Source: ZC4RG29 sp964521255
GTDB taxonomy: Bacteria; Bacteroidota; Bacteroidia; Cytophagales; Cyclobacteriaceae
Length of the DNA stretch: 64,000 nucleotides
Direction: 5' to 3'
Assembly: GCA_964521255.1 (NCBI GenBank)
Contig: CAZFRM010000001.1
Coordinates: 496,001 to 560,000, forward strand
Shown here: in pieces, positions 16,488 through 26,204 of the stretch
Position numbering within the stretch: the first letter of the stretch is position 1
How the letters are laid out: every line of letters begins with the position of its first letter
The notes under the pieces: model-generated
The model's database searches: none
The model's input: only the letters and a program-made list of their open reading frames with translations
What the model was told of the DNA's origin: nothing
Program-made: the position numbers and the translations under genes

Positions 16488-18350
16488 ATGCTTCCTGATT
16501 ACGATATAATTGTTGTTGGCGCCGGGCATGCCGGCTGTGAAGCGGCTGCGGCTGCGGCAAAAATGGGTTCTAAAGTCCTGTTAGTTACAATGAACATGAA
16601 CACCATCGGCCAAATGTCCTGTAATCCTGCAATGGGAGGTGTGGCTAAGGGTCAAATCGTGCGTGAAATTGATGCCTTAGGCGGACAGTCTGGGATCGTT
16701 TCTGATAAATCAATGATTCAATTTAGAATGCTAAATGAATCAAAAGGGCCAGCAATGTGGAGCCCACGTACCCAGAACGATCGGGCAAGGTTCAGCGAAG
16801 AATGGAGGCTGGCTTTGGAGCGGAATCCAAATGTTGACTTTTGGCAGGAAATGGCAAGAGAGCTTATCGTCAAAGATAAGAGGGTGGTAGGTATTAAAAC
16901 TGCTTTAGGAGTTGAAATCAAAGCTAAAGCTGTAGTGCTAACAAATGGAACCTTTCTAAATGGCTTAATTCATATCGGAGAAAAAAACTTCGGAGGCGGC
17001 AGAACTGCTGAAAAGGCAGCTACGGGCTTAACTGAGCAACTAATCTCTTTTGGTTTTGAATCGGGAAGAATGAAAACCGGAACACCTCCACGGGTTGATG
17101 GCAGGAGCTTAGATTACTCTCAGATGGAAGAGCAGAAAGGAGATGAAAAACCCAAAAAATTTTCATTCAGCGATACAAAGCCTCTCGAAAAACAAATGAG
17201 TTGCTGGATAACCTACACCAATGGAGATGTTCATGACACTTTGAAAGAGGGCTTTGACAAGTCACCAATGTTCCATGGAAGGATAAAGGGTTTGGGACCA
17301 AGGTATTGCCCCTCCATTGAAGATAAAATCAATCGATTTTCAGAAAGGGAAAGGCATCAAATATTTGTAGAGCCGGAAGGATGGCAAACTGTTGAAATAT
17401 ACGTCAATGGATTCTCAACTTCTCTGCCGGAAGATGTTCAATACCAAGCACTTAAGAAGATACCCGGGTTTAAGAATGCAAAAATGTTCAGACCAGGTTA
17501 TGCAATTGAGTATGACTACTTTCCGCCAATACAATTAAAACATACACTAGAGACTCAACTAATTGATAATCTGTACTTTGCTGGTCAAATCAATGGAACT
17601 ACAGGATATGAAGAGGCAGCCTGCCAGGGGTTGATGGCTGGAATAAATGCTCATTTAAGAATCAATGAAGAGGCCCCGCTTGTACTTACCAGATCTGATG
17701 CCTACATCGGTGTTCTTATTGATGACCTCGTAACGAAAGGGACAATAGAACCTTATAGAATGTTCACATCAAGAGCTGAGTATAGAATACTTTTACGGCA
17801 AGACAATGCTGATTTAAGACTTACTGAAACAGGGCATAAGATTGGACTAGCGAGCGATGAAAGGATGGAGAGAGTGATTGACAAAAAAGCAGACATTGCA
17901 AAACTAGCTTCAGAACTTAAAAAATTCAAAGTTGACCCGGAGCTGATCAATGAAAATCTTGTTTCATTAAATACATCGATTATAAAAGAAAAGGTAAGTG
18001 CAATAAATATTCTTAAGCGTCCTGAAATTAATATCGAAGAATTAAAACAAATAGATGCTAATCTCAACCATCTGATTTCAAAATTTGATGAAGAGATACA
18101 GGAGCAGGTTCTTATTGATGTAAAGTATGAAACGTACATTGATAGGGAAAGGAAAATGGCCGACAAGATCGGAGCACTCGAAAACTTCAAAATTCATTCT
18201 GAATTTAACTATGACAGAGTTAACGCCCTTTCAGCAGAAGGGCGGGAAAAACTTAAAAAAATTAAACCAGAAACACTGGGTCAGGCTTCAAGAATTAGCG
18301 GAGTCTCTGCCTCTGACATCTCCGTGCTTACCATCTACCTTGGGCGCTAA
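16488..18350 (+). CDS. mnmG: tRNA uridine-5-carboxymethylaminomethyl modification enzyme MnmG
   Basis: MnmG (GidA) is the FAD-dependent partner of MnmE that modifies the wobble uridine of several tRNAs. The N-terminus has the dinucleotide-binding motif VVGAGHAGCEAA, then NPAMGGVAKGQIVREIDALGG, MKTGTPPRVDG, and GTTGYEEAACQGLMAGINAH with the C-terminal helical domain (TSRAEYRILLRQDNAD). The frame opens 17 codons upstream, but the ATG at 16488 gives MLPDYDIIVVGAG and 620 residues, the usual length. The stop overlaps the next start (TAATG). In many bacteria this gene lies near oriC, which fits the parS sites directly upstream. Confidence 0.97.
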   Translation: MLPDYDIIVVGAGHAGCEAAAAAAKMGSKVLLVTMNMNTIGQMSCNPAMGGVAKGQIVREIDALGGQSGIVSDKSMIQFRMLNESKGPAMWSPRTQNDRARFSEEWRLALERNPNVDFWQEMARELIVKDKRVVGIKTALGVEIKAKAVVLTNGTFLNGLIHIGEKNFGGGRTAEKAATGLTEQLISFGFESGRMKTGTPPRVDGRSLDYSQMEEQKGDEKPKKFSFSDTKPLEKQMSCWITYTNGDVHDTLKEGFDKSPMFHGRIKGLGPRYCPSIEDKINRFSERERHQIFVEPEGWQTVEIYVNGFSTSLPEDVQYQALKKIPGFKNAKMFRPGYAIEYDYFPPIQLKHTLETQLIDNLYFAGQINGTTGYEEAACQGLMAGINAHLRINEEAPLVLTRSDAYIGVLIDDLVTKGTIEPYRMFTSRAEYRILLRQDNADLRLTETGHKIGLASDERMERVIDKKADIAKLASELKKFKVDPELINENLVSLNTSIIKEKVSAINILKRPEINIEELKQIDANLNHLISKFDEEIQEQVLIDVKYETYIDRERKMADKIGALENFKIHSEFNYDRVNALSAEGREKLKKIKPETLGQASRISGVSASDISVLTIYLGR

Positions 18351-19222
18351 TGATCGATGTCAAGAATTGTCCTGTTTGCGGAAGCTTTGATCTGATACCA
18401 AAAATTCACGCGAAAGACTTTACCGTAACCGGTGAAACTTTTCACATCAAGATTTGCAAAACCTGCGAATTACTTATTACGACACCCAGACCCTCCGAGC
18501 ATGAGCTGAGCAAATATTATAATTCAGATAATTACATCTCACATACTTCCAAAGCAAAAAACTTAACGGACCGTTTATATCTTATTGCCAGAAAATTTAC
18601 CCTTAAAAATAAATTGCGACTTGTTAGTCAATTCAGCAGTAAAGGAAAGCTGCTCGATTACGGAAGTGGCAGTGGAAATTTTCTTGCAGAAGCCGCGAAG
18701 AAAAATTGGGAAACATTTGGAGTCGAGCCGGCCACAAGCGTAGAAAAAAATTACAACACCAACATCTTTAAAAAAATAGAGGAAGTTTTTATTGCCGACT
18801 TCAACGCAATCACGCTCTGGCACGTACTCGAACATGTTCCTGAACCAAACAATGTACTCCAACAACTTCGGGAGAAACTAAGCGATATTGGAACGATTTT
18901 TATTGCAGTTCCGAATTACAAAAGTTTTGATGCACAACACTATGGCCAACATTGGGCGGGGCTTGACGTACCACGTCATTTATGGCACTTTAGTGAAAGA
19001 TCTATGATAAAGCTCCTTGAGCGGAATTTGCTAAAACTAATAGATATTAAACCAATGATTCTGGATTCAATCTACGTTAGTCAGCTTAGTGAAAAGTACT
19101 TAAATAACAATACATTAGACTTTAATGGTTTTCTTCGTGGAAGCTTTTATGGAATAAAGTCAAATGTTAAAGCCATGAGCAGCAAACAATACTCTAGTCT
19201 TATCTATATCGCCAGGAAATGA
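18350..19222 (+). CDS. SAM-dependent methyltransferase with N-terminal zinc ribbon
   Basis: The 290-residue protein starts with a CPVCGS...CKTCELLITTPRP zinc ribbon (about 4-45), followed by a class I methyltransferase fold: LLDYGSGSGNFLAEA (SAM motif I, about 100) and ALTLWHVLEHVPEP-type acidic/His motif (here TLWHVLEHVPEPN). This arrangement is common in methyltransferases acting on sugars, lipids or small molecules; the substrate is unknown. It overlaps mnmG by 1 nt and the next lipoprotein gene by 4 nt (ATGA), so it is translated as part of the operon. The coding strand is rich in C relative to G, unlike mnmG. Confidence 0.88.
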   Translation: MIDVKNCPVCGSFDLIPKIHAKDFTVTGETFHIKICKTCELLITTPRPSEHELSKYYNSDNYISHTSKAKNLTDRLYLIARKFTLKNKLRLVSQFSSKGKLLDYGSGSGNFLAEAAKKNWETFGVEPATSVEKNYNTNIFKKIEEVFIADFNAITLWHVLEHVPEPNNVLQQLREKLSDIGTIFIAVPNYKSFDAQHYGQHWAGLDVPRHLWHFSERSMIKLLERNLLKLIDIKPMILDSIYVSQLSEKYLNNNTLDFNGFLRGSFYGIKSNVKAMSSKQYSSLIYIARK

Positions 19223-20934
19223 AGTACCTCGCACTATCTAGTATAATATTAGTTTTATATCTGGTAGCCAGTTGTGCGCAACAAACTTCCCCAACAGGAG
19301 GACCTCAGGATACTATTCCGCCTGTTCTCATTCAGTCAAGCCCGCCAAATAAAACCATAAACTTTAAAAGTAAATCGATAGAGTTAACATTTGATGAAGC
19401 GGTGATGATCAACAATCCCAGGGAACAATTGCTCATTACGCCCACTATCGGAAACAAAGTGGAAATGGAGGCAAGAAAAAAAACTGTAATTCTAAATTTT
19501 AACAGTGAACTTAAAGATAGTACTACGTATACCATCAACTTCCGTGAAAGCATTCAAGATGTCACAGAAAAAAACTCAGCACGAAACCTACAACTTGCTT
19601 TCAGTACAGGTACATACCTGGACTCACTTACCATTAAGGGAACCATTCTTGATCTCCTTTCAGGAAAGGAAGTGAAGGATGGAACTGCCGCATTATACAC
19701 GCGCCCCGATACATTCAACATCTTCAAACACAAACCTATCTACCTCACCAGGTCAAACGATAAAGGTTACTTTGAATTCAATAATCTTAAGCCAGGTAAT
19801 TACTACATCTATGCATTTAACGACAAAAACAAAAACCTGATTGTAGATAGTAAATCGGAACGGTACGGATTCCTGGCAAAACCTATCGAACTAAAACCAG
19901 ACTCATCCTATCAATACATAGTACCCATTATCGCACTTGATGCCAGGGAACTGAAACTCATTAGCGCCAGACCTTATAATACATACTTCAATATTAGAAC
20001 CTCAAAAAATCTAAGTGCATATAACATTACGACGCTAAATACAGAAGATTCCTTAAAACTTGAACACATCTATGGTGAAGACAATACAAGCGTTCATCTG
20101 TTTTTCCATACAGAATCCCAGGACAGCATACCAATAAAATTTGAAGCCGCTGATACGATAGGCAATGTTATAGATACATTGTTATACGCAAAGTTGAGTC
20201 CAAGAAAATCAACACCTGAGCGATTTAACATCTCTCTTCAAAAGCCAAAATTTCTAGCTGATAAAAATTTACTTCAGGCAGAAATTACGTTCAACAAGCC
20301 CATAAAAAACATAAACCTTGACAGCATCTACTATCAAATTGATTCAACTCACATCGTACCGCTACAGCCTCAGGACTTCACCCTGAGTATTAAAAACACA
20401 CTTTTGATAAATAAAGTAATACCTAAAGATCTCATGCCTGCAGAGGAAGCTGATCAAAATTCAAAAAACGGAAATGAAGCTAACACCCTAAGGAAATCTA
20501 CACATCAGTTAAACAAACTTAGATTGCGAAAAGGGTTTCTGATAAGCATGGACAACGATTCAAGCCAAACCTCTGATCAAATCGTTGCTGTCCTTACCCC
20601 CGAAACCACAGGAACAATATTGGTTCAGGTCAACACAACTGAAAAAAACTACATTGTACAAATATTAACCCAGGACAACTCAATACACCAAACCATATAT
20701 AATACGGCTAACATTTCAATCACACATTTGCCCCCAGGAAACTATCGCATGAGGTTAATCATTGATTATAATGATAACAAAAAATGGGATGCCGGAAATT
20801 TTTTCAAAAAAGAAGAACCTGAACCAATCGTCTACTATACAGATGAATTAAAGGAACTAAATATAAATATTAAAGCCAACTGGGAACTAGGACCATTGTT
20901 AATAAGTTATCCTGAACATGTTGATAACCCTTGA
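19219..20934 (+). CDS. Lipoprotein with N-terminal Ig-like (SbsA-type) domain
   Basis: The 571-residue product has a lipobox (LVASC, Cys19) followed by the phrase SPTGGPQDTIPPVLIQSSPP, a well-known start of a Bacteroidota lipoprotein family. An Ig-like Big_5 domain follows (about 35-135: FDEAVMINNPREQLLITP). Next is a carboxypeptidase-regulatory-like beta sandwich (GYFEFNNLKPGNYYIYAFNDKNKN, described as a motif), and a similar second copy near the C-terminus (LPPGNYRMRLIIDYNDN). The role is unknown, probably surface or outer-membrane associated. It overlaps the methyltransferase gene by 4 nt. Confidence 0.88.
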   Translation: MKYLALSSIILVLYLVASCAQQTSPTGGPQDTIPPVLIQSSPPNKTINFKSKSIELTFDEAVMINNPREQLLITPTIGNKVEMEARKKTVILNFNSELKDSTTYTINFRESIQDVTEKNSARNLQLAFSTGTYLDSLTIKGTILDLLSGKEVKDGTAALYTRPDTFNIFKHKPIYLTRSNDKGYFEFNNLKPGNYYIYAFNDKNKNLIVDSKSERYGFLAKPIELKPDSSYQYIVPIIALDARELKLISARPYNTYFNIRTSKNLSAYNITTLNTEDSLKLEHIYGEDNTSVHLFFHTESQDSIPIKFEAADTIGNVIDTLLYAKLSPRKSTPERFNISLQKPKFLADKNLLQAEITFNKPIKNINLDSIYYQIDSTHIVPLQPQDFTLSIKNTLLINKVIPKDLMPAEEADQNSKNGNEANTLRKSTHQLNKLRLRKGFLISMDNDSSQTSDQIVAVLTPETTGTILVQVNTTEKNYIVQILTQDNSIHQTIYNTANISITHLPPGNYRMRLIIDYNDNKKWDAGNFFKKEEPEPIVYYTDELKELNINIKANWELGPLLISYPEHVDNP

Positions 20935-21163
20935 ATAACTCTTTGGTCAAGTGAGTGAATTATTCACCCCAACCAGTTTGATGAAGTTTTGTTGATGACT
21001 TATTGACTATCAACACGTGTTAACAATCAGTTTTATCAACATCAATCTTATACACTTAGTCGTTTCATGTTAATAACTTCTCATTTCATTGATAAACAAT
21101 CTCTTGCAAACATCAAGAAATACACAGAAATTATACATTAATAAAAGCACAGACCTATCAACA
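20919..21163. other. AT-rich gap with DnaA-box-like repeats (origin candidate)
   Basis: The 236-bp gap holds no gene. DnaA-box-like sequences are TGTTGATAA (20919-20927, at the end of the lipoprotein gene), CTATCAACA (21007-21015), TTATCAACA (21033-21041), TTATACACT (21048-21056) and CTATCAACA (21155-21163). TTATCAACA and TGTTGATAA have one mismatch to TTATCCACA. A CACGTG-centred palindrome AACACGTGTT sits at 21012-21021. It lies 4.5 kb from the parS pair. Origin function is only inferred. Confidence 0.4.
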
Positions 21164-21170
21164 ATTCAAC

Positions 21171-23132
21171 ATGGTTTATATTTATTATTATATATATAAT
21201 CTAATAAATAAATACAAGGGGATACTCTTTGTTCTTTGCATGATATCCTCGTTTTCCACCTTTGCTCAAAACATCCAGGATATTCAGCTTGCTAATGAAT
21301 ATTTAATTAAGGGTGATAAAAATAAAGCCCTGGATCTCTATCGCGATCTTGCAAAAAACGATCACAATGTTCCTACCATTCATAACAACTATTTCAACGT
21401 CCTGCTTGATCTTGGTAAATACGATGAAGCCAAAGATTATTTGAGACGTCTTCTGAAAAAGAATCCCTCTAATCTACAGTATAAGCTGGATCTGGGTATT
21501 GTGTATGTCCGTTCAGAGGAACTTTCAAAAGCCGATAAATACATCAAGGATCTTATTAATGAAAATAAGTCAAACGTTCAGGCAATTAAGGCTGTGTCCG
21601 ACTATTTGTCTTCCCGGTCTTTAACACAATATGCAATTCTTGCGCTTAAAGAAAGCAGACAGTTTCTGGGCAATCCGCAGGTTTTTAGTCTGGATCTTGC
21701 CATGCTTTACCGGATTCAGGGGGACAAGGATAAAATGGTTCAGGAATATCTTGGATATGTAACCCAAAGTTCTGCTAATATTCAATATGTAAAAAACGTC
21801 ATGCAAGCTTTGTTGGCAAAGCCCGATGAACTGGAAAGCCTGGAGAAAATTCTTTATGATAAAGTCCAAAAATATCCAGACATAGAAGTTTATTCTGATT
21901 TATTAATCTGGGTTACGATGCAGCAAAAAAATTTCTATGCTGCATTTGTACAAGCCCGGGCTTACGATAAACGATATAAGAATGAGGGCGAGAAAACCAT
22001 GGAGGTAGCCCAGGTGGCGTTGAATAACAAAGACTATAAAAATGCAGCAAAAATTTATCGTTATGTAATCAAGGAATTTCAAGGGTCTTCAAATTATTTA
22101 GTGGCCCGGCTCGGACTTATTAAAACCAGGGAAGAAGAGGTGAAGTCAAGTTACCCCGTTAATAAGGATTCTGTGAAGACGCTCATTATAGAATATCAAA
22201 AGTTCATTGAAAAATACCCTGACAATGCTTACTCGCTTGAGGCGCAAAGAAGCGAAGCATTGTTATATGCAAGTTACCTTGATCAGAAAGATGAGTCCAT
22301 TAAAATTTTAAACGGATTAATAGCAAATCCAAAAGCAAACAGCCAGTTAAAATCGAAAGCCAAACTTGACCTGGGAGATATATATCTTTTATCTGGCGAA
22401 CCCTGGGAATCAACATTGCTGTACTCCCAGGTAGAAAAGTTACAACGAGAGAATACACTCGGCTATGAGGCTAAACTAAAGAACGCTAAACTATCATACT
22501 TTAAAGGTAACTTTAAACTAGCCCAGGAACATCTGGATATTTTGAAAGAGGCAACCTCACGCGAAATAGCAAATGATGCAATGGAACTCAGCATGCGCAT
22601 CAAAGAAAATATTGCATTTGATTCGGCGGGTGAAGCGCTAAAGAAATACGCAGCTATTGAACTTATGCTCTATCAAAATAAAATAAAGGAGGCGCTGAAT
22701 TCTTTGGAATCATTTGATAAATCGTCTGAAAAGTGGATGACGGTAACCGAAGCATTTGAAATGAATCTTCAACCAATAAAGCAGCAGGGCGATTCCGTCC
22801 TTGTCAGGATGTCAGGCATAGCGAACACAGCTTCGATAATGGATGATGTATACTGGCTTGAAGCAAACATCAGAATGCAACATGGAGAATTTAATCTTGC
22901 CATCGGGCTCTTACAAAAGATTCTAAAAGAATATCCTGACGATGTTTTATCAGACGATGCCTTTTTTCTTCAGGGTGATATCTATGAACGCCAGCTAAAA
23001 GACCGGGATAAAGCCATGGAAATCTACCGTGAGTTTCTTAATAAATATCCGGGAAGTGTATACGCTGCTGAAGCACGAAAAAGGTTTCGAACCCTGCGCG
23101 GAGATTTTGATAACCAAAATCTTACCCCCTAA
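21171..23132 (+). CDS. Secreted tetratricopeptide-repeat protein
   Basis: The 653-residue protein has an N-terminal signal (hydrophobic GILFVLCMISSFSTFAQ, about 18-33; an extended AT-rich lead precedes it, so the true start may be slightly later). The rest is tetratricopeptide repeats, clear at 38-140 (YLIKGDKNKALDLYRDL, LGKYDEAKDYLRRLLKK) and again at 530-640 (HGEFNLAIGLLQKILKEYPDD, DRDKAMEIYREFLNKYPGS). The final repeats resemble BamD/YbgF-type periplasmic TPRs. It is likely a periplasmic scaffold of unknown partner. It is the last gene of the rightward run; a 205-bp gap separates it from marR. Confidence 0.85.
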   Translation: MVYIYYYIYNLINKYKGILFVLCMISSFSTFAQNIQDIQLANEYLIKGDKNKALDLYRDLAKNDHNVPTIHNNYFNVLLDLGKYDEAKDYLRRLLKKNPSNLQYKLDLGIVYVRSEELSKADKYIKDLINENKSNVQAIKAVSDYLSSRSLTQYAILALKESRQFLGNPQVFSLDLAMLYRIQGDKDKMVQEYLGYVTQSSANIQYVKNVMQALLAKPDELESLEKILYDKVQKYPDIEVYSDLLIWVTMQQKNFYAAFVQARAYDKRYKNEGEKTMEVAQVALNNKDYKNAAKIYRYVIKEFQGSSNYLVARLGLIKTREEEVKSSYPVNKDSVKTLIIEYQKFIEKYPDNAYSLEAQRSEALLYASYLDQKDESIKILNGLIANPKANSQLKSKAKLDLGDIYLLSGEPWESTLLYSQVEKLQRENTLGYEAKLKNAKLSYFKGNFKLAQEHLDILKEATSREIANDAMELSMRIKENIAFDSAGEALKKYAAIELMLYQNKIKEALNSLESFDKSSEKWMTVTEAFEMNLQPIKQQGDSVLVRMSGIANTASIMDDVYWLEANIRMQHGEFNLAIGLLQKILKEYPDDVLSDDAFFLQGDIYERQLKDRDKAMEIYREFLNKYPGSVYAAEARKRFRTLRGDFDNQNLTP

Positions 23133-23288
23133 ATTTTTGCTGAAGAATAGATTCTTTTGATCCATTTTTAGGCGGACTCAAAGGGGAGCCCACCTACAAG
23201 GATAAAATTGCGAAATCAACTATAGTGCATTTTTGAAGCAGATTCTCATTTCTTAGCTGAAACAAAAAAATTTTTCTCTGAATAATAG

Positions 23289-23319
23289 TATGCGTGCATA
23301 ACAATTTTTTATACCTTCG
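23289..23319 (+). promoter_or_regulatory. Candidate marR promoter with overlapping operator
   Basis: TATGC and GCATA form a palindrome with a 2-nt spacer (23289-23300), and TACCTTCG (23312-23319) resembles the -7 box TAnnTTTG. The palindrome would cover the upstream promoter part 38-49 bp before the marR ATG, a usual place for an autoregulatory MarR operator. Confidence 0.35.
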
Positions 23320-23337
23320 ATACCTGCAGAAAATTGT

Positions 23338-23787
23338 ATGCGGAGGGAAGAAACGGTTGATTATAACATAAGGGCTACGTGGCATGCGATCGCGCGCATG
23401 TATAACCAGCAAGCGGCCAAATACGGAGCGACCATGTCTACCGGGTTTGTGTTATTGAATATCAATTCTGAAGAAGGCACCCCCGCTACGAAAATTGCAC
23501 CGCTGATGGGGCTGGAGGCCAGAAGTCTCACACGGATTCTAAAAACTCTTGAAGAAGCTAAAATGATCTATCGCGAAGCCGATAAGAATGATAAGCGACT
23601 TGTAAGAATTTTTCTGACAGAAGAAGGCAAAAAGAAAAAAGAAAAGGCTCGTGAGGTAGTGTTGTTATTTAACGAGACAGTGAGGAATCAAGTCCCTTTA
23701 GAAAAATTGAATATTTTTTTTGAGGTATTAATTGATATCAATAGAATAATAGAACAGAATAGTATTTATAGTAAGCTCACGGTTTGA
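23338..23787 (+). CDS. MarR family regulator of the beta-oxidation operon
   Basis: The 149-residue winged-helix protein has TPATKIAPLMGLEARSLTRIL (recognition region, about 48-68) and the wing EADKNDKRLVRIFLTEEGKKK, typical of MarR. It sits 10 bp before fadN and is very probably cotranscribed with it. This fits a repressor that senses a fatty acid or acyl-CoA, analogous in role, not in family, to FadR of Bacillus (TetR) or E. coli (GntR). The ligand is inferred from context only. Confidence 0.88.
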   Translation: MRREETVDYNIRATWHAIARMYNQQAAKYGATMSTGFVLLNINSEEGTPATKIAPLMGLEARSLTRILKTLEEAKMIYREADKNDKRLVRIFLTEEGKKKKEKAREVVLLFNETVRNQVPLEKLNIFFEVLIDINRIIEQNSIYSKLTV

Positions 23788-23797
23788 AAAGTTTACC

Positions 23798-26200
23798 ATG
23801 GCAAAGAGAGTAATTCGCAAAGTTGCAGTTCTTGGTTCAGGTGTAATGGGTTCAGCAATCGCTTGCCATTTTGCTAACATTGGCTGCCAGGTGTTATTGC
23901 TGGACATCACACCTAAAGAACTTACCGATGAAGAAAAAAACAAAGGTTTAACATTAGAGAGTAAAGCCGTTCGCAACCGGGTAGTTCAAATTTCTTTTGA
24001 CCGGTCAATTAAATCCAACCCTGCGCCACTTTATCATAAAGATTTTGCTTCCCGGGTTTCATTGGGAAATTTTGATGATGATTTACAAAAAATTAAAAAT
24101 TTTGATTGGGTTATCGAAGTTGTTGTTGAAAACCTGGAAATAAAAAAGAAAGTTTTTGATGAGGTAGAAAAACACAGATCAGCGGGTACGTTAATCACGT
24201 CAAACACTTCCGGTATTCCAATTCACCTGATGACAGAGGGAAGAAGTGATGATTTTAAAAAACATTTTTGTGGTACTCACTTTTTTAATCCTCCCCGTTA
24301 CTTAAAATTATTAGAGATAATTCCTACTCCGTTCACGGATCAGGAGGTTGTAAATTTCCTGATGCATTATGGCGATCTTTTCCTGGGAAAAACAACTGTT
24401 CTATGTAAGGATACTCCAGCTTTCATTGCCAATCGCATCGGTGTGTTTGGAATTATGAAAGTAATAGACTCAATGCAAAAGTTTGGGCTCAACATTGATG
24501 AAATAGATAAACTTACAGGTCCGGTCATCGGGCGTCCAAAGTCAGCTACCTTCAGAACATCGGACATAGTCGGATTAGATACCATGATAAAAGTGGCATC
24601 TAATCTTAATAAAGGTTTGCCTAATGATGAAGCTAAAGATGTTTTCAAATTGCCAGATGTTCTTTTGAAAATGGAACAGAACAAATGGCTGGGCGACAAA
24701 ACAAGCCAGGGTTTTTATAAGAAGACAAAAAATTCAAAAGGCGAAACGGAAATACTTACCCTTGATCTTGCATCACTTGAATATAAACCAAAAGCCAAAT
24801 CAAAATTTTCAACACTGGAAACAACAAAGACGATTGACAATCTTGCTGATCGCTTTAAAGTTTTACTTGCCGGAAAAGATAAAGCGGGAGAGTTCTATCG
24901 TGATTCGTTTTTTGCATTGTTTACCTATGTCTCTAATCGGATCCCCGAAATTGCAGATGAGCTTTATAAAATTGATGATGCAGTATGTGCGGGTTTCGGA
25001 TGGGAACTTGGCCCATTCAAAACATGGGATGCTGCAGGTGTAGAGAAATCGATTAAAGAAATGGAGAGCGCTGGTTATAAACCTAATCAATGGGTTTATG
25101 ATATGCTTGCAGCAGGACACTCCACTTTTTACATAGTAAAAAATAGCCAACCTCATTACTACGATATTCCCACCAAGTCGTACAAAGTAATTCCTGGCAA
25201 GGATGAATTTATTATTCTTGAAAACTTAAGCGATAAAGTGATTTGGAAAAATGCTGAATCGAAAATCACGGACCTGAATGATGGCGTAATAAACTTCTCC
25301 TGGCACAGCAAGAGCTATACATTAGGTGGATCCGTAATTGAAGGATTGAATAAAGCCATTGATCTCGCCGAAAAAGAATACAAGGGTTTGGTTGTAGGTC
25401 ATCAGGGTGCAGATTTTTCACTTGGTGCTAATCTCGGTTTAGTATTCATGATGGCCATTGAGCAGGACTATGATGAAGTTGATCTTATGGTTCGGCAATT
25501 TCAACAATCCGTAATGAGGCTTCGGTATTCTTCAGTACCTGTTGTTGTTTGTCCCCAGGGAAGAACGCTGGGAGGAGGATGTGAAATGACCATGCATGCA
25601 GACATTGCCCAGGCTGCCGCAGAGACATACATAGGTCTTGTGGAAGTTGGTGTAGGATTAATCCCTGCCGGTGGTGGTACAAAAGAATTTACAAAACGTG
25701 TAAGCGATTCTTTGGAGGAAGGTGATGTAGAGCTCAACTCATTACAAAATTCATTCATGACGATCGCTACGGCGAAAGTTGCGCTGTCGGCAGAGGATGC
25801 CAGATCAATGAGTATTCTTCGCGATCAGGACAGAATTTCAATTAATAAAGATCGTCAACTTCTGGATGCAAAATCAGCCGTACTGGAATTGGTTGATGCC
25901 GGCTATACGATGCCGGTGCCATCTTCAAAAATTAAAGTGCAAGGCAGAACAGGACTTGCTCTTTTTATGGCGGGCATTCATGGTATGCGTGCTGGAAATT
26001 ACATCAGTGATCATGATGTAAAAATTGCTAATAAGATCGCCAATGTAATGTGTGGTGGTGATCTTACTTCACCACAAGAAGTCAGTGAGCAATACCTTCT
26101 TGATCTTGAACGGGAAGCCTTTGTCTCCTTGTGCGGAGAACGAAAAACATTGGAAAGAATTCAGTCGATATTAACTGGAGGAAAGCCATTACGAAATTGA
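23798..26200 (+). CDS. fadN: 3-hydroxyacyl-CoA dehydrogenase/enoyl-CoA hydratase, FadN type
   Basis: This enzyme carries out the hydration and NAD-dependent oxidation steps of fatty-acid beta-oxidation. The 800-residue protein has the dehydrogenase first: Rossmann motif GSGVMG (13-18), the FCGTHFFNPPRYLKLLEIIP segment described as motif (about 155-172), and GPVIGRPKSATFRTSDIVGLD. The crotonase part is C-terminal (about 470-730: GADFSLGANLGL and GRTLGGGCEMTMHAD). This order and length match Bacillus FadN rather than E. coli FadB, where the hydratase comes first. It is followed by thiolase and acyl-CoA dehydrogenase genes, as in Bacillus fadNAE. The 164-bp gap to fadA holds a large inverted repeat. 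Confidence 0.92.
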   Translation: MAKRVIRKVAVLGSGVMGSAIACHFANIGCQVLLLDITPKELTDEEKNKGLTLESKAVRNRVVQISFDRSIKSNPAPLYHKDFASRVSLGNFDDDLQKIKNFDWVIEVVVENLEIKKKVFDEVEKHRSAGTLITSNTSGIPIHLMTEGRSDDFKKHFCGTHFFNPPRYLKLLEIIPTPFTDQEVVNFLMHYGDLFLGKTTVLCKDTPAFIANRIGVFGIMKVIDSMQKFGLNIDEIDKLTGPVIGRPKSATFRTSDIVGLDTMIKVASNLNKGLPNDEAKDVFKLPDVLLKMEQNKWLGDKTSQGFYKKTKNSKGETEILTLDLASLEYKPKAKSKFSTLETTKTIDNLADRFKVLLAGKDKAGEFYRDSFFALFTYVSNRIPEIADELYKIDDAVCAGFGWELGPFKTWDAAGVEKSIKEMESAGYKPNQWVYDMLAAGHSTFYIVKNSQPHYYDIPTKSYKVIPGKDEFIILENLSDKVIWKNAESKITDLNDGVINFSWHSKSYTLGGSVIEGLNKAIDLAEKEYKGLVVGHQGADFSLGANLGLVFMMAIEQDYDEVDLMVRQFQQSVMRLRYSSVPVVVCPQGRTLGGGCEMTMHADIAQAAAETYIGLVEVGVGLIPAGGGTKEFTKRVSDSLEEGDVELNSLQNSFMTIATAKVALSAEDARSMSILRDQDRISINKDRQLLDAKSAVLELVDAGYTMPVPSSKIKVQGRTGLALFMAGIHGMRAGNYISDHDVKIANKIANVMCGGDLTSPQEVSEQYLLDLEREAFVSLCGERKTLERIQSILTGGKPLRN

Positions 26201-26204
26201 ACGT

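Noticed and set aside
23382..23400. CGATCG/GCGCGC-rich near-palindrome in marR
   Set aside because: It is coding and needed for the regulator; no second copy was noticed.
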